Made by a program: the position numbers and the translations under genes
Notes under the pieces: model-generated
The model's input: only the letters and a program-made list of their open reading frames with translations
What the model was told of the DNA's origin: nothing
Database searches by the model: none
In this document: positions 1 to 6,922 of the stretch, one piece after another
How positions within the stretch are numbered: position 1 is the stretch's first letter
Layout: the number at the start of each line of letters is the position of its first letter
Assembly: GCA_030918015.1 (NCBI GenBank)
Contig: JAUPTP010000050.1
Span: 1-9,243, forward strand
From: Pseudomonadota bacterium
Lineage (GTDB): Bacteria > Pseudomonadota > Gammaproteobacteria > Burkholderiales > Burkholderiaceae_C
Reading direction: 5' to 3'
Length of the DNA stretch: 9,243 nucleotides

Positions 1-493
1 CGCGGCGCTGTCGGCGCAGGCCGCCTGGCTGATCCTGCGCGGCATCGACACGCTGGATGTGCGGCTGCGCCGCGCCTGCGACAGCGCCGGGCGCCTCGCG
101 CGCTGGCTGCAGACGCACCCCCAGGTCGAGGCGGTCGTCTGGCCGGGCCTGGAGAGCCACCCGCAGCACGCGCTGGCGCAGCGGCAGATGCCGCTGGGCG
201 GCGCGGTGCTGACCTTCCGCACCGCGCGGCCGCAGGCGATGGCGCGCCAGCTCGCCGCGCGGCTGCGGCTGGTGCACTACGCCTTCTCGCTCGGCCACCA
301 GCGCAGCCTGGTCGTGCTGCTCGACACCGCCGCGATGATGCACAGCTCCTACGACCTGCACGGCGAGGCGCTGGCCGAGTACCGGCGCTGGGCCGGCGAG
401 GGCGTCTTCCGCCTGAGCGTCGGCCTGGAGCATCCGGACGACCTGATCGCCGACCTCGACCAGGCGCTGAACACGCCCCTCGACACCGAATGA
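1..493 (+). CDS. Cys/Met metabolism PLP-dependent enzyme, C-terminal part (methionine gamma-lyase / cystathionine gamma-synthase family)
   Basis: The 5' end lies outside the window; about 163 C-terminal residues are read from base 2 to the TGA at 491-493. The family uses pyridoxal phosphate to cleave or form bonds at the gamma carbon of sulfur amino acids or homoserine esters in the cytoplasm. Visible hallmarks are the segment AWLILRGIDTLDVRLRR, the substrate-loop-like YAFSLGH followed by RSL, and near the end GVFRLSVGLEHPDDLIADL, whose Arg (codon 410-412) matches the conserved Arg that binds the substrate carboxylate in this fold. The PLP-binding lysine is upstream and cannot be checked. The stop overlaps the start of the homocysteine methyltransferase gene by 4 bases, suggesting one transcript and a role in methionine/homocysteine turnover. 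Gamma-lyase, gamma-synthase and sulfhydrylase cannot be told apart from this fragment. Confidence 0.9.
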   Translation, partial: AALSAQAAWLILRGIDTLDVRLRRACDSAGRLARWLQTHPQVEAVVWPGLESHPQHALAQRQMPLGGAVLTFRTARPQAMARQLAARLRLVHYAFSLGHQRSLVVLLDTAAMMHSSYDLHGEALAEYRRWAGEGVFRLSVGLEHPDDLIADLDQALNTPLDTE

Positions 494-1476
494 AGCCCAC
501 CATGACCCCGCCCCTCGACCCCATCGACCCGATCGATCCGATCGCCCAGTGGCTGGCGCGGCGCCCGCACCTGATCCTGGACGGCGCGCTCGCCACCGAG
601 CTGGAGCGCCGCGGCGCCGACCTGCGCGACGCGCTGTGGTCGGCGCGGCTGCTGATCGAGCAGCCCGAGCTGATCCGCGCGGTCCACCTCGACTACTTCC
701 GCGCCGGCGCCGATGTCGCCACCAGCGCCAGCTACCAGGCCACCTTCGAGGGCTTCGCCCGGCGCGGCCTGGACACGGAGGCCGCCGCGGCGCTGATGCG
801 CCGCTCGGTCGAGCTGGCGCAGGAGGCGCGCGCGCAGTGGCTGCAGGAGCGCCCGGCCAGCGATGCGCGTCCGGCGCCGCTGGTGGCCGCCTCGGTCGGC
901 CCCTACGGCGCGATGAAGGCCGACGGCTCGGAATACCGCGGCGACTACGGCCTGGACGAGGAGGCGCTGATGGCCTTCCACCGCCCGCGCCTGGAGGTGC
1001 TGAAGGCGGCCGGCGCCGACCTGATGGCCTGCGAGACCCTGCCCTGCCTGGCCGAGGCGCGCGCGCTGGCGCGGCTGATGGACGCGCTGGGCCTGCGCGG
1101 CTGGATCAGCTTCTCCTGCCGCGACGGCAGCCACACCAGCCAGGGCGAGCCGATCGGCGACTGCGCGGCGGCGCTGGCGCCCTTCGCCTCGGTGGTGGCG
1201 ATCGGCGTCAACTGCACCGCGCCGCAGCACATCGCGTCGCTGGTGCGCGCGATCCGCGCCCGCAGCGACCGGCCGGTGCTGGTCTACCCGAACGCGGGCG
1301 AGGTCTGGGATGCGCAGGCCAAGGTCTGGCGCGCCGGCCCCGAGTGCGCGCACCGCGCCTTCGACGCGCAGGCGATGGACTGGGCCGGCGCCGGTGCGCG
1401 GCTGATCGGCGGGTGCTGCCGCACCTCGCCGGCCGACATCGCCGCGCTGTGGCGGCGCTGGGAGCAGCAGGGCTGA
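490..1476 (+). CDS. mmuM: homocysteine S-methyltransferase
   Basis: A 328-residue protein of the usual length for single-domain homocysteine methyltransferases, which move a methyl group from S-methylmethionine (or SAM) to homocysteine to give methionine. The N-terminal barrel strand reads LILDGALATELERRG (about residues 28-42), followed by the family-typical TSASYQATFEGF (78-89). The three zinc/thiolate cysteines are present: C242 in GVNCTAP, and C309 and C310 in GGCCRTSP. The start at 490 gives an ATGA overlap with the upstream PLP-enzyme gene, implying translational coupling. An in-frame ATG at 502 is an alternative, and neither has a strong Shine-Dalgarno sequence. Residues 10-18 are a threefold DPI repeat encoded by a 9-base unit (517-543), before the conserved domain. 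The methyl donor cannot be read from sequence. The stop is only 3 bases from the stop of the convergent DJ-1/PfpI gene. Confidence 0.93.
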   Translation: MKPTMTPPLDPIDPIDPIAQWLARRPHLILDGALATELERRGADLRDALWSARLLIEQPELIRAVHLDYFRAGADVATSASYQATFEGFARRGLDTEAAAALMRRSVELAQEARAQWLQERPASDARPAPLVAASVGPYGAMKADGSEYRGDYGLDEEALMAFHRPRLEVLKAAGADLMACETLPCLAEARALARLMDALGLRGWISFSCRDGSHTSQGEPIGDCAAALAPFASVVAIGVNCTAPQHIASLVRAIRARSDRPVLVYPNAGEVWDAQAKVWRAGPECAHRAFDAQAMDWAGAGARLIGGCCRTSPADIAALWRRWEQQG

Positions 1477-1479
1477 GCG

Positions 1480-2178
1480 TCAGCGGCCCAGGGCCTGGAG
1501 CAGCTGCTTGGCCACGCGGTGGGACGACTGCGGGTTCTGGCCGGTCACCAACTGGCCATCGCGCACGGCATAGGGCTGCCAGGCCGGACCGCTCTCGAAA
1601 CGGCCACCCAGGTCGCGCAGCCGCGTCTCCAGCAGGAAGGGCACGACGCCATCCAGCCCCACCGCGCGCTCTTCGGCGTCGGTGAAGCTGTTCACGCGCA
1701 GGCCGGCGACGAGAGGCTGGCCATCCGGGCGGCGCGCACTCACCAGACCGGCCGCACCGTGGCAGACCGAGCCGACGAACTTGCCGGCGGCCCAGGCGCG
1801 CTCGACCGCGCGGGTGACGTCCGGGTGGCCGGGCAGGTCCCACATCGTGCCGTGGCCGCCGGGAAAGAACACCGCGTCATGGCGCGTGCTGTCCACCTCG
1901 GCCAGCTTGACAGTGTGCGCCACGGCCTGCTGCAGCGCGGCATCGGCCAGGAAGCGCTCGGTGGCAGGGTCGTTCTGGCCCGCAGGCTTGACGCTGCCGG
2001 GGTCCACCGGCGCGGCGCCGCCGGCCGGCGAGGCCAGCGTGATCGTCACGCCCGCATCGGCCAGCACCTAGTAGGGCATGGCCAGCTCCTCCGCCCACAG
2101 GCCGGTGGGCTGGCCATGCTCACCCATCTGGGCATTGGAGGTCAGGATCATCAGGACGGAAAGGGTGATGCCCGTCAT
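1480..2178 (-). pseudogene. DJ-1/PfpI-family (class I glutamine amidotransferase-like) protein with in-frame amber codon
   Basis: Read from the ATG at 2178-2176, the frame encodes 232 codons of a DJ-1/PfpI-family protein of the Hsp31-like kind, interrupted by TAG at 2070-2068 (codon 37). The codons before it read MTGITLSVLMILTSNAQMGE through TGLWAEELAMPY and join directly to VLADAGVTITLASPAGG, so the TAG sits where a tyrosine-like residue is expected and no frame shift is needed. The nucleophile elbow GSVCHGAAGLV is intact (Cys at codon 139, His 140). FFPGGHG and the C-terminal part look undamaged. Family members act as glyoxalases, chaperones or deglycase-like proteins; activity here is unknown. 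The codon after TAG is GTG, which could start a 195-residue product, but that product would lack the first beta strand and the conserved Glu of the WAEE segment. The start lies 2 bases after the oxidoreductase stop, with a GAGG Shine-Dalgarno 8 bases upstream. A sequencing error is possible. Confidence 0.82.
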
Positions 2179-2180
2179 CT

Positions 2181-3050
2181 TCAGGGCCTCGAAGGAAAGA
2201 ACAGCTGCACCACCGCGGTCATGTTCTGCGCGCCCAGGCCCTCGCGGGTGGCGCGCTCGAACACACCGTGGGTGGCGGCCACCACGGGCTGCGCCGGCGC
2301 GCCGGCCAGTTGCAGCGCGTAGCCGAAGTCCTTGGCGATCAGCTCGACCGGAAACTGCGGCCGGAAGTCGCCGGCCAGCAGGGCCGGGGCCAGACGCCCG
2401 GCGATCGGGCTCCAGACCGGGGTGGCGGCGGCGGCCTGCAGCAGGCGCTCAGGATCGGCACCTTGCTGACGCAGCACCCCGATCCACTCGGCCAGCAGGC
2501 TGACCTGCACGCCCAGCAGGCTGTTGACCAGCAGCTTGGCCAGCGCGCCCTGGCCCACCGGCCCCAGCAGCGGCACGGCGCGGCCCAGCGCGGCCAGCAC
2601 CGGCGCGGCGCGGTCCAGGTCGGCCGCATCGCCGCCGGGCAGGAAGACGAGCTGACCGGCCTCGACCGCAGGCAGCGAGCCGGAGACCGGCGCCTCCAGC
2701 ACGCGCAGCCCCCGCGCCGCCAGGGCCGCCGCCAGCGACCGCGCCCCGTCCACGCTGAGCGTCGAGCATTCGATGGCCAGCGCGGTGGCGCCCAGCCCGG
2801 CACTCGCGCCGGTGTGCTCGTCAAGCCAGACCTGGTGCGCGGCCTCGTCGTCACGCACCATCGAGAACACGAACTCCGCACCCGCGGCGGCGGCGCGTGG
2901 CGTGGCCGCCACCTGCGCCCCGGCCGCCACCAGCGGCGTGCAGGCCGCGGGGCTGCGGTTCCACACCGTGACCGCGTGCCCAGCCTGCAGCAGGCGCAGC
3001 GCCATGCGCGAACCCATCGCGCCCAGGCCGAGGAAAGCAATGCGAGCCAT
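2181..3050 (-). CDS. NAD(P)-dependent oxidoreductase, beta-hydroxyacid dehydrogenase (3-hydroxyisobutyrate dehydrogenase) family
   Basis: A 289-residue cytoplasmic protein of standard family length. Residues 1-15 hold the Rossmann dinucleotide motif GLGAMG, and WNRSP (30-34) follows beta strand 2. The substrate-binding segment is EAPVSGS (119-125), with Ser where most relatives have a second Gly. The catalytic lysine is K172 in LAKLLVNS, with N176 on the same helix, and the C-terminal all-helical domain contains the typical ELIAKDFGYAL (236-246). Retention of K172 argues for a hydroxyacid or semialdehyde reductase rather than an imine reductase, in which this Lys is usually replaced. The substrate is unknown. 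The ATG at 3050 is preceded by GGAGG four bases upstream. The gene is the middle member of a three-gene operon: 11 bases after the SRPBCC gene and 2 bases before the DJ-1/PfpI gene. Confidence 0.92.
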   Translation of the reverse strand: MARIAFLGLGAMGSRMALRLLQAGHAVTVWNRSPAACTPLVAAGAQVAATPRAAAAGAEFVFSMVRDDEAAHQVWLDEHTGASAGLGATALAIECSTLSVDGARSLAAALAARGLRVLEAPVSGSLPAVEAGQLVFLPGGDAADLDRAAPVLAALGRAVPLLGPVGQGALAKLLVNSLLGVQVSLLAEWIGVLRQQGADPERLLQAAAATPVWSPIAGRLAPALLAGDFRPQFPVELIAKDFGYALQLAGAPAQPVVAATHGVFERATREGLGAQNMTAVVQLFFPSRP

Positions 3051-3061
3051 GCTGCCTCCGA

Positions 3062-3598
3062 TCAGGCCGCTGCGCGACGGCGGCGGGCCTCGGCCACCAG
3101 ACCGTTCAGCCAGTCCTGATGGCCGTTGATCATGGGGTTGGGCTGGGCGACGGCCAGCGCGGCGGCCGGAGCCCCTTTCTGGGTTTCCTGGGTGAGGATG
3201 CGCACACGGCCGCCCTCCAGGTCTTCCACCAGCCAGGCGTGGTGCACGTCCAGGCGGTCTGCCGTGCCGGGCTCGCCGGCCCAGCCGTGCCAGGCCACGC
3301 GGCCGGGCTGGCCGCCAGCGCCACCCGTCGGGGCCACGAACTCGTTGCAGCGCGCCTCCACCGGAAAGCCGAAGGTCTCGAAGTAGAAGCGGTCGCCGTC
3401 GGCCAGCACCGGGCCGCGACCGTCGTGGAAGCGCGGATGGGCCGAGTTGGCGTAGTAGGTCGGCCACAGCGCCGGCGTGACCAGCAGCGGCCAGATCTCG
3501 GCGGCGCTCAGGCCGGCGACGATGACCTCGTTGGAGCAGTAGTTTTCGGTGGTGCCCGGCACGAAGTCGGCGGGCCAGAGGATGGCGTTCTGTTGCAT
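3062..3598 (-). CDS. SRPBCC (START-like) superfamily protein
   Basis: A 178-residue protein with the helix-grip pattern of SRPBCC/polyketide-cyclase-like proteins. An N-terminal strand (SNEVIVAGLSAAEIWPLLVTPALWPTYY, about 22-49) resembles the family's conserved 'pathway into a helix with W..L..P..WP.W' start. A central strand pair follows (GDRFYFETFGFPVEARCNEF), then VAWHGW and HHAWLVEDLEGGRVRILTQETQKG. Such proteins bind hydrophobic ligands in a cavity and have varied or unknown roles; none can be assigned here. There is no signal peptide or membrane segment. The product is probably the first cistron of the operon with the oxidoreductase and the DJ-1/PfpI gene. The start at 3598 lacks a clear Shine-Dalgarno and follows a two-codon ATG-TAG at 3607-3602. 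The LysR gene diverges 64 bases away. Confidence 0.82.
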   Translation of the reverse strand: MQQNAILWPADFVPGTTENYCSNEVIVAGLSAAEIWPLLVTPALWPTYYANSAHPRFHDGRGPVLADGDRFYFETFGFPVEARCNEFVAPTGGAGGQPGRVAWHGWAGEPGTADRLDVHHAWLVEDLEGGRVRILTQETQKGAPAAALAVAQPNPMINGHQDWLNGLVAEARRRRAAA

Positions 3599-3662
3599 GG
3601 GCTACATGATGGGCACCCCAAGGCCATCATTCCAATCATGCTTTCAGATGAAAATCATCAGC
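3599..3662. promoter_or_regulatory. divergent promoter/operator region between the SRPBCC operon and the LysR gene
   Basis: This short gap is clearly richer in A/T than its surroundings. It contains an inverted repeat ATGATGG (3606-3612) and CCATCAT (3624-3630) separated by 11 bases, a size and layout compatible with a LysR-type binding site. On the - strand, TTTTCA (3654-3649) and AATGAT (3631-3626) are separated by 17 bases and form a modest sigma-70-like promoter that would start the operon about 20 bases before its ATG. The dyad would cover the -10 and start site. Further ATCAT copies lie at 3635-3639 and 3654-3658. Placement between a LysR gene and its divergent operon is the classic position for the regulator's site. 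Motifs were seen by eye; binding is inferred. Confidence 0.5.
3606..3630. repeat. inverted repeat ATGATGG-N11-CCATCAT, candidate LysR-type operator
   Basis: A perfect 7-base dyad with an 11-base spacer, not extendable on either side (C at 3605 faces T at 3631). It lies within the divergent intergenic region, upstream of both the SRPBCC start and the LysR start, and overlaps the proposed -10 hexamer of the - strand operon. A hairpin role is less likely because the spacer is long and no T-run follows. Confidence 0.5.
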
Positions 3663-4556
3663 ATGGCTGATATCAGAACCCTGGATCTGAACCTGCTCAA
3701 GACCTTCGACGCGCTGATGGACGAGCGCAGCGTCACCCGCGCGGCCGCGCGCCTGGCGCTGACGCAGCCGGCGGTCAGCGGCATGCTGGTGCGGCTGCGC
3801 GAGGCCTTCGGCGATCCGCTGTTCGTGCGCAGCTCGCGCGGCGTGGTGCCGACCGCGCGGGCCGAGGCGCTGGCGCCGACGGTGCGTCAGGTGCTGCTGG
3901 AGGTGGCCGCGATGCTGCAGCCGCTGAGCTTCGACCCGGCCCGCGCCGCGCTCACGATGACGGTGGCCGCCACCGACTACGCGCTGCGCGTGATCGTGCT
4001 GCCCTGGCTGGCGGTGCTGCGCGCGCAGGCGCCGGGCCTGCGCGTGGCGGTGCAGCCGGTCGATGACCTGCATGTGGCGGCGCAGCTCGAGCGCGGCGAG
4101 GTGGACCTGGCGCTGACCACGCCCGAGGCCGCGCCCCCGAGCGTGCACGCGCGGCCGCTGTTCGACGAGCGCTATGTCTGCGTCGCGCGCGCAGGGCATC
4201 CGGCGATGGCGGCGGGGGCGCTGACGCTGGACGCCTTCTGCGCCCTGGACCAGGCGTTGGTGTCGTACGGCGGCTCGCCTTTCGAGGGGGTCACCGACCG
4301 GGCCCTGGCCGCGCTGGGGCGGCAGCGCCGGGTGGTGGCGTCGGTGGGCAGCTTCCTGATGCTGCCCGAGCTGCTGCGGCGCACCGACCTGATCGCGCTG
4401 GCGCCGGCGCGGCTGATCGAGGGCGAGCGCGATCTGGTCAGCTGCGCGCCGCCGCTGGCGGTGCCCGGCTTCACCAAGCTGGCGGTGTGGCACGAGCGCC
4501 GCCACCGCGACGCCGGCCAGCGCTGGGCGCGCGAGCGGCTGTTCGAGCTCTGCTGA
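3663..4556 (+). CDS. LysR-type transcriptional regulator
   Basis: A 297-residue protein of typical LysR length. The N-terminal winged helix-turn-helix spans about residues 5-64, with the hallmark ARLALTQPAVSGMLVRLRE followed by FGDPLFVRSSRGVVPTARAE. The C-terminal effector-binding domain runs from about residue 90, with the family-typical VDLALTTPEAAPPSVHARPLFDERYVCVAR. The ATG at 3663 gives the usual short LysR N-terminus (MADIRTLDLNLL). An in-frame ATG at 3648 would add five residues, and neither has a good Shine-Dalgarno sequence. It is transcribed divergently from the SRPBCC / oxidoreductase / DJ-1 operon, so that operon and its own gene are the likely targets. The inducer is unknown. The stop is 27 bases from the stop of the convergent PAP2 gene. 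Confidence 0.95.
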   Translation: MADIRTLDLNLLKTFDALMDERSVTRAAARLALTQPAVSGMLVRLREAFGDPLFVRSSRGVVPTARAEALAPTVRQVLLEVAAMLQPLSFDPARAALTMTVAATDYALRVIVLPWLAVLRAQAPGLRVAVQPVDDLHVAAQLERGEVDLALTTPEAAPPSVHARPLFDERYVCVARAGHPAMAAGALTLDAFCALDQALVSYGGSPFEGVTDRALAALGRQRRVVASVGSFLMLPELLRRTDLIALAPARLIEGERDLVSCAPPLAVPGFTKLAVWHERRHRDAGQRWARERLFELC

Positions 4557-4583
4557 GCGGCCCGCGTCAAACCGCAGCGAGGC

Positions 4584-5267
4584 TCAGGACGCGGCGCGGC
4601 GCCGCCCGTCGACGGCGGCCACCGCCACGCACACGGCCGCGCACAGCCAGGCCGTCCACAGCGTGTGGCTGGGGTAGTGCGCGCCGCGCAGCGTCTGCGC
4701 CAGACCGAAGAGCGCCCCCGCGCCCAGCGTGCCGGCCAGCCACAGCCGCGCCAGGCCCGGGCGGCTGCCCCGCAGCAGGAAATAGCCGCTCAGGAAGCAG
4801 AAGGCGCCCGCCGCATGGCCCGACGGGAAGCAGTGGCCGGGGCCGCCATCCAGCACGCCCCAGGCCCAGTGCGAGACGTGCGCGGCCGGGCCGCCGAACT
4901 CGGCCAGTTCCCAGGGACAGCTGGTGTGGCTCACGCGCTTGATGCCCGGCACCAGCACCACCGCCGCCACCGTGACCGCCAGCCACAGCCGGCGCTCGCG
5001 CCGGCTCGGGCCGGCGACCTGCGGCCGCCACGCATCGACCGCCATCAGCAGCACGACGCCCCAGGCCAGCATCCGCCCGCCCGAGTGCAGCAGCGCGCTC
5101 GTCACCCAGGCCTCGCGCAGCGCAAAGCCGTCGGGGCGACCGATCAGCCGCATCACGGCCAGATCCAGACCCGAGGCATCCCAGCCCAGCAGCAGCCCCA
5201 GCGCGGCCAGCAGCACCGCCAGATCGCGGCGCCAGCGCGGCGACGCCCCACCCACCGGTGCGCTCAC
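4584..5267 (-). CDS. PAP2-family phosphatase, membrane-bound (divergent motif subfamily)
   Basis: A 227-residue integral membrane protein with about six hydrophobic segments (roughly 15-37, 64-78, 95-108, 148-165, 172-190, 202-219). The PAP2 core is recognisable: K110 with C117-P118 (first motif), PSGH at 148-151 (second motif, general-acid His151) and RGAHYPSH at 194-201 (third motif, nucleophile His197). Compared with the classical KX6RP and SRX5HX3D patterns, one Arg is Cys117, the other is Gln191, and the final Asp is His201. Proteins of this superfamily remove phosphate from lipids such as undecaprenyl diphosphate or lipid A. The GTG start at 5267 overlaps the eptA stop (GTGA), so translation is coupled to eptA and a lipid A or lipid-carrier substrate is a reasonable inference. 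Confidence 0.87.
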   Translation of the reverse strand: MSAPVGGASPRWRRDLAVLLAALGLLLGWDASGLDLAVMRLIGRPDGFALREAWVTSALLHSGGRMLAWGVVLLMAVDAWRPQVAGPSRRERRLWLAVTVAAVVLVPGIKRVSHTSCPWELAEFGGPAAHVSHWAWGVLDGGPGHCFPSGHAAGAFCFLSGYFLLRGSRPGLARLWLAGTLGAGALFGLAQTLRGAHYPSHTLWTAWLCAAVCVAVAAVDGRRRAAS

Positions 5268-6922
5268 GGCGCGGGCCGGCGGCAGCCCGCCAGCAGGTCC
5301 AGCGCCGGCTCGTGCAGCGCGGTGCGCACGTCCAGCAGGCCCAGCATCGTGTGGAAGAGGTGGTCGTGCGCGGCCGGCTGCGCGGCGCGCCGGCGCAGGC
5401 AGTCGAGGTCGAGCCGCTCCTGGCGCGCCAGGCCGTCGGAGAACCACATCACCATCGGCACGCGCTTCTGCACCTCCGGCGCGATCGCCCAGGGCAGGCC
5501 GTGCAGGAAGAGGTTGGACTCGCCCAGCGACTCGCCGTGGTCGGAGAGGTAGATCATCGCGGTGTCGACCTGGGACGACTGCGCCTTCAGCCGCGCGATC
5601 AGCGTCGCCAGCACATGGTCGGTGTAGAGCAGCGCGTTGTCGTAGGCGTTGGCGATCGCGGCCGTGTCGCACTGGCGCAGGTCGTCGCTCTGGCAGGCCG
5701 GCTGGAAGCGGGCGAAGCGCTCGGGATAGCGGCGGAAATAGGACGGGCCGTGGTTGCCCAGCATGTGCAGCACGATGACGCCGCTGCCCTGGGCGCCGGC
5801 GAGCCGCTCGTCCAGGCCGGCCAGCAGCGCCTCGTCGAGGCAGCGGCCCTCGGCGCACAGCCCCGGTGGGTTGATCTGCACCATCTCCTGGCTGGGCAGG
5901 CCGTCGCAGACGCCCTTGCAGCCGGACTGGTTGTCGCGCCAGAGCACGTCGACGCCGGCCCGCGCGAGCACATGCAGCAGCGACTCGCTGCCGCGGATGC
6001 GGTCCTCGTCGTAGTCGCGCCGGCCCACCGGCGCGAACATGCACGGCACCGAGACCTCGGTGTTGGTGCCGCAGCTGGACGTCTGCGGGAAGTTGATCAG
6101 GCCGGGCACGGCCGCCAGCTCCGGCGTGGTCTGGCGCGCGTGGCCGTTCAGGCCCCAGTTGGCCGCCCGCGCGGTCTCGCCGACGACCAGCACCACCCGC
6201 ATCGGCCGGGTGCGCGCGCTCATGCGCGGCCCCGGCGCGGCGTCCAGCCCGATCGGCTGGCGCGGCCTGGCCGCGCCCTTGAGATCGGCGGCGACGACGC
6301 TGCCGGTCGACCACAGCACATTGGCCGGCGTGATCAGGTAGCGCAGCTCGCGCTGGTTGCGCATCAAGGACGACAGCGGCCGGAACTCGATCATCACCGC
6401 CGCCACCAGCAGCACCAGCGCGCCCAGCAGCCACAGCGTGCGCGCCAGCGCCGCCTTCGCCAGCGGGCGCCGGCGCAGCGGCAGCCACGCCAGCAGCGCG
6501 ATCGGCAGCGCGGCCTGCAGCCCCAGGCGCAGCGCCAGCGCCGGCCCGATCAGCTCGCGCGCCTCGGCCGGATCGGTGCGCAGCGCGTTGCGCAGCATCG
6601 ACGGATCGAGGTAGACGCCGAAGGTGCCGATGAAATGGGAGCCGCCGGCCGCGACCAGGATCAGCAGCGCCGCCACCGGCTTGAGCAGCCGGCCGTGGCA
6701 CAGCAGGCCCAGCACCAGGAAGTTCAGCGCCAGCAGCGCCAGCGCCAGCGCCAGGCCGAAGCCCCAGGAGGACGGCTCGCCCGGCGAGCGGCCGGCCAGC
6801 GCCTCGCGGAAGAAGGCGGAGTTGGCGCTCAGCAGCCAGAACAGGCTGACCAGCAGCAGGGCGGCCTCGGCCGACCAGGTGCGACGCGGCGCGGCCGCAC
6901 CCGAAGGAGCATCAACGGTCAT
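5264..6922 (-). CDS. eptA: lipid A phosphoethanolamine transferase (EptA/MCR family)
   Basis: A 552-residue inner-membrane enzyme with the full-length EptA layout: five hydrophobic helices within residues 17-178, then a periplasmic sulfatase-fold domain. It transfers phosphoethanolamine from phosphatidylethanolamine to lipid A phosphate, lowering surface charge and polymyxin binding. By comparison with MCR-1, the active site is complete: E249 in VGETARAANW, nucleophile T288 in CGTNTEVSVPCMF, H391 in GNHGPSYF, D461-H462 in LSDHGES and H474 in LFLHGLPW. Disulfide candidates are C284/C294, C335/C339, C356/C361 and C410/C418. The ATG at 6922 lies just before the first helix and lacks a clear Shine-Dalgarno. 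It is first of a two-gene unit with the PAP2 gene and diverges from a PmrAB-like two-component system that probably controls it. Confidence 0.95.
   Translation of the reverse strand: MTVDAPSGAAAPRRTWSAEAALLLVSLFWLLSANSAFFREALAGRSPGEPSSWGFGLALALALLALNFLVLGLLCHGRLLKPVAALLILVAAGGSHFIGTFGVYLDPSMLRNALRTDPAEARELIGPALALRLGLQAALPIALLAWLPLRRRPLAKAALARTLWLLGALVLLVAAVMIEFRPLSSLMRNQRELRYLITPANVLWSTGSVVAADLKGAARPRQPIGLDAAPGPRMSARTRPMRVVLVVGETARAANWGLNGHARQTTPELAAVPGLINFPQTSSCGTNTEVSVPCMFAPVGRRDYDEDRIRGSESLLHVLARAGVDVLWRDNQSGCKGVCDGLPSQEMVQINPPGLCAEGRCLDEALLAGLDERLAGAQGSGVIVLHMLGNHGPSYFRRYPERFARFQPACQSDDLRQCDTAAIANAYDNALLYTDHVLATLIARLKAQSSQVDTAMIYLSDHGESLGESNLFLHGLPWAIAPEVQKRVPMVMWFSDGLARQERLDLDCLRRRAAQPAAHDHLFHTMLGLLDVRTALHEPALDLLAGCRRPAP

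Noticed and set aside
349..1353. Long - strand open frame opposite the PLP enzyme and mmuM
   Set aside because: Low-complexity Arg/Ala/Gly/Gln composition and full overlap with two recognised genes indicate a compositional shadow.
2068..2070. TAG as a recoded sense codon (for example pyrrolysine)
   Set aside because: There is no sign of pyrrolysine machinery, and the site is a Tyr-like position away from the catalytic residues. A point mutation or read error is simpler.
1519..2322. + strand open frame opposite the DJ-1/PfpI gene
   Set aside because: It has no recognisable domain, and the - strand shows a clear DJ-1/PfpI sequence. Its presence does not rescue the amber codon.
3642..3653. Small dyad TTTCA-GA-TGAAA near the LysR start
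   Set aside because: Arms of five bases with a 2-base loop, partly made of A/T runs, are too weak to call alone. They may only reflect the A/T-rich promoter.
4557..4583. Possible terminator between the convergent LysR and PAP2 genes
   Set aside because: Only 27 bases, with no convincing stem and no T-run.
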